36,676 bases of DNA from Chloroflexota bacterium (lineage in GTDB: Bacteria > Chloroflexota > Limnocylindria > Limnocylindrales > CSP1-4): positions 1 to 36,676 of the forward strand of contig JAJZRG010000041.1 of the NCBI GenBank assembly GCA_021802825.1. Direction: 5' to 3'. Shown here piece after piece: positions 34,743 to 36,676 of this stretch. Position 1 is the stretch's first letter. Each line of letters begins with the position of its first letter. The notes beneath the pieces are model-generated. The model ran no database searches, was not told where the DNA came from, and worked only from the letters and a program-made list of their open reading frames with translations. Position numbers and translations under genes: made by a program.

Positions 34743-35468
34743 GTGGGATCCGGTCGGGTTGCGTCCGCGGCGACGCTCGTGCTTATCCACACGGTAGCTC
34801 CGCTGATCTCCGAGTTTGCCCGATGGTGCGCCGAGATGGCACCCGACCTCAACATCTACCACGTGCTCGACGAGCCGCTGCTCGAGCGGATCCGCCGTCG
34901 TGGCGAGGGTCGGGCGGACGACGCCCAGCGTCTGCTGGAGCATCTCGAGTTCGCCGTCTCCCTGAACGCCGACGTCGTTCTTGTAACCTGCTCGACAGTC
35001 TCGCTCCTCGTCGATTCCGTGCGCGACCTGGTCGACGTGCCAGTGATCAAGATCGATGAGGCAATGGCCGCCGAAGCCGTCCGCAGCGGCCCGCGGATTG
35101 CCCTCATCGCGACGAACGAGACGACGCTGGAGCCGTCCATGGCGCTGATCCTCGGCGAGTCGGACCGCGCTGGGCTTCCTGTGGAGATCCGAGTGGTCGT
35201 CGTGCCCGATGCGCTGGCCGCGCTCCTCAATGGAGATGAGGCGACCCACGATCAGCTGGTCGCGAACGCGATCGTCGAGGCCGTACCGAGCGCCGACGTG
35301 ATCGTCCTCGCCCAAGCCTCGATGGCACGCGCGACCACCCGGCTCGATCGCGGGGGCCCGCTCATCCCGGTCCTGACGAGCCCGGAGCTCGCTCTGCGCG
35401 AGGTCGTCCGGGCCCTGGCCCTGTCACGGACCGATCCGCCCACGCCCCGGGAGGCACCGGTACCATGA
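34743..35468 (+). CDS. Asp/Glu/hydantoin racemase-family protein
   Basis: A 241-residue member of the aspartate/glutamate racemase superfamily: TLVLIHTVAPLISEF, DVVLVTCSTVSLLVDSV with the N-lobe cysteine, and DVIVLAQASMARA where the second cysteine is replaced by Ala-Gln-Ala. GTG 34743 has SD AGGAGA (34730-34735). The gene overlaps the next by 4 bp (ATGA). With one cysteine missing it may be an isomerase or decarboxylase-like enzyme rather than a racemase. Confidence 0.8.
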   Translation: MGSGRVASAATLVLIHTVAPLISEFARWCAEMAPDLNIYHVLDEPLLERIRRRGEGRADDAQRLLEHLEFAVSLNADVVLVTCSTVSLLVDSVRDLVDVPVIKIDEAMAAEAVRSGPRIALIATNETTLEPSMALILGESDRAGLPVEIRVVVVPDALAALLNGDEATHDQLVANAIVEAVPSADVIVLAQASMARATTRLDRGGPLIPVLTSPELALREVVRALALSRTDPPTPREAPVP

Positions 35469-36289
35469 GGCTCGCGCTCGCAATCGCTCCGCCCGAGGCA
35501 ACGCCCGACGCGTTCGTGGTCTTCCGAGACCGCTGGGACGTCGGCATTGGCAAGGCTGGCCGGCTCGGCTACGACGCCGTGGAGCTGGCATTGGCGCAGG
35601 CGAGCGACGTCGACGTCCCCTCCCTCCGGCGAATCCTCGCGGACGCGAACGTCAGCGTGGCGGCTATCTCGACCGGCCGGGTGTTCTCCGAGCAGCGGGC
35701 CTGGCTGACAAGTGCGGACCCCGCCGTCCGTGGCCGAGCCGTGTCGATCCTCAAGGGCTTGGTGGAGATCGCTGCCCCGCTGGGAGCACCACGCGTCAAC
35801 ATCGGCCGCGTTCGGGGGTTCATCGGTCAGGGTGAGTCGCCCGAGACGGCCACGGCCAGGTTCCTCACAGGTATCACCGAGTGTGCGGACTTCGCAGCGC
35901 CCCTCGGGATCGACATCGTGCTCGAGCCCGTGAATCGATACGAGATCAACTTCGTCAACAGCGTCGTGCCGGACGGGGTCGCGATCATCGAAGCCGTCGG
36001 CCTGCCCAACGTCCGCCTGATGCCCGACACGTTCCACATGAACATCGAGGACGTTTCGATCACGGCGAGCCTTGAGGCTGCGAAGCCCGTCATCGGCTAC
36101 ATCCAGGTGGCCGACAGCAACCGATGGGCGCCAGGGCAGGGCCACATTGACTTCGCCGCGGTGGTCGCCACGCTCGACAGGATCGGGTACGACGGCGACG
36201 TGGGCGTCGAGATCCTCCCCTTGCCGTCGCCGGATGTCGCCGCCAGGCAGGCGATCGAGTTCCTCCGGGCCCTGATCCCTCGCGTTTGA
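35465..36289 (+). CDS. Hydroxypyruvate isomerase-like TIM barrel
   Basis: A 274-residue xylose-isomerase-like enzyme. Metal ligand segments: DIVLEPVNRYEIN, LMPDTFHMNIED, YIQVADSNRWAPGQGHIDF and GVEILP. This family contains hydroxypyruvate isomerase, tagatose and other ketose epimerases, and 3-oxo-isoapionate decarboxylase (OiaC). The last would fit an apionate route with the ApnL-like pair, but residues that would decide are not known to me. Confidence 0.85.
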   Translation: MRLALAIAPPEATPDAFVVFRDRWDVGIGKAGRLGYDAVELALAQASDVDVPSLRRILADANVSVAAISTGRVFSEQRAWLTSADPAVRGRAVSILKGLVEIAAPLGAPRVNIGRVRGFIGQGESPETATARFLTGITECADFAAPLGIDIVLEPVNRYEINFVNSVVPDGVAIIEAVGLPNVRLMPDTFHMNIEDVSITASLEAAKPVIGYIQVADSNRWAPGQGHIDFAAVVATLDRIGYDGDVGVEILPLPSPDVAARQAIEFLRALIPRV

Positions 36290-36293
36290 GGGC

Positions 36294-36333
36294 TGGACCG
36301 CGGCCGGCGTTCGGTGTAAAGTGGTTGACCGGT
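36294..36333 (+). promoter_or_regulatory. Promoter and operator 5, transketolase gene
   Basis: TGGACC (36294-36299), 17-bp spacer, TAAAGT (36317-36322), then TGGTTGACCGGT (36322-36333), one change from operators 1 and 3. It has the same layout as the other regulon promoters. The gene starts 36 nt downstream. Confidence 0.65.
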
Positions 36334-36368
36334 AACCCTGTCACCATACCTCCGAGGGCCCCACGCCT

Positions 36369-36676
36369 GTGCATCAACATACCGACGCGCTCGTCCTCGA
36401 GACGGCCGAAGCGGCTCGCAGGCTGCGGGTCGAGGTCCTGGAGATGGTCTTTCGGGCCCAGACCGGACACCTCGGCGGCACCTTCTCGGCCGCCGAGATC
36501 ATGGCTGCCCTCTACTTCCACCATCTGCGCGTCGATCCGTCCAATCCGCGCATGCCGGACCGGGACCGATTCATCCTGTCCAAGGGACACGCCGCGCCCC
36601 TCCTCTATGCGGCGCTGGCGCACCGCGGCTTCTTCCCGACGGCGGAGCTTGAGACGTTCCGCAGGTTCCCCACGCG
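36369..36676 (+). CDS. Transketolase N-terminal subunit (cut by the window end)
   Basis: About 102 codons are visible from GTG 36369: LRVEVLEMVFRAQTGHLGGTFSAAEI, LYFHHLRVDPSNP and RFILSKGHAAPLLYAALA. This is the start of the thiamine-diphosphate-binding half of a transketolase, with HLGG and KGHAA as conserved stretches. Its start without the usual longer N-terminus and its place after a new promoter suggest a split transketolase with the C-terminal subunit encoded next. Such split enzymes include the apulose-4-phosphate transketolase AptA/AptB; ordinary transketolase cannot be excluded. Confidence 0.85.
   Translation, partial: MHQHTDALVLETAEAARRLRVEVLEMVFRAQTGHLGGTFSAAEIMAALYFHHLRVDPSNPRMPDRDRFILSKGHAAPLLYAALAHRGFFPTAELETFRRFPT

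Overview
The window is about 68% G+C and rich in ABC sugar-uptake genes, GTG starts and start/stop overlaps. It suggests a free-living heterotroph of the Chloroflexota (possibly the Ellin6529/Limnocylindria side) or a similar high-GC lineage. This is inferred from gene style; there is no rRNA or intact tRNA here to test it.

Region 1 (1-5.4 kb) is a worn accessory zone. It holds a VapBC pair, a YefM-YoeB pair, a secreted trypsin-like protease broken by a one-base frameshift, a lipoprotein, and remnants of a recombinase, an IS110 transposase and other genes. Short repeats that match the 3' half of a proline tRNA punctuate the zone and look like old attachment sites. One more copy lies at 21.35 kb.

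Region 2 (5.4-15.9 kb) is a LacI-controlled carbohydrate locus. It encodes a MalEFG/UgpC-type importer, a CehA-like PHP hydrolase, a GH63-like glucosidase (mannosyl/glucosylglycerate-hydrolase type), the LacI repressor, a Gfo/Idh/MocA oxidoreductase and an IolE-like TIM-barrel enzyme. Two near-identical promoters, each with an operator just downstream of the -10 box, bracket the locus.

Region 3 (15.9-21.4 kb) is another accessory stretch: a MITE-like inverted repeat, a second PIN toxin-antitoxin pair, a GAF-GGDEF diguanylate cyclase, a truncated zinc protease, a lipoprotein, a 14-bp triplet repeat and a DUF4143 ATPase.

Region 4 (21.4 kb to the end) is a second sugar locus. It encodes an aldose-epimerase-like protein, an RbsA/RbsC/RbsB-type importer, two SDR dehydrogenases, a CocE-like hydrolase, two proteins that together resemble one D-apionate lactonase (ApnL) but are encoded convergently, E1-alpha/E1-beta 2-oxoacid dehydrogenase subunits with a free-standing lipoyl domain, an Asp/Glu racemase-family protein, a hydroxypyruvate-isomerase-like enzyme and the start of a split transketolase. 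Five copies of a TGGTCGACCGGT-type operator sit at its promoters, so the genes probably form one regulon controlled by a GntR-like protein encoded outside the window. The likely role is breakdown of a branched or oxidised pentose such as D-apiose/D-apionate; this substrate is inference.
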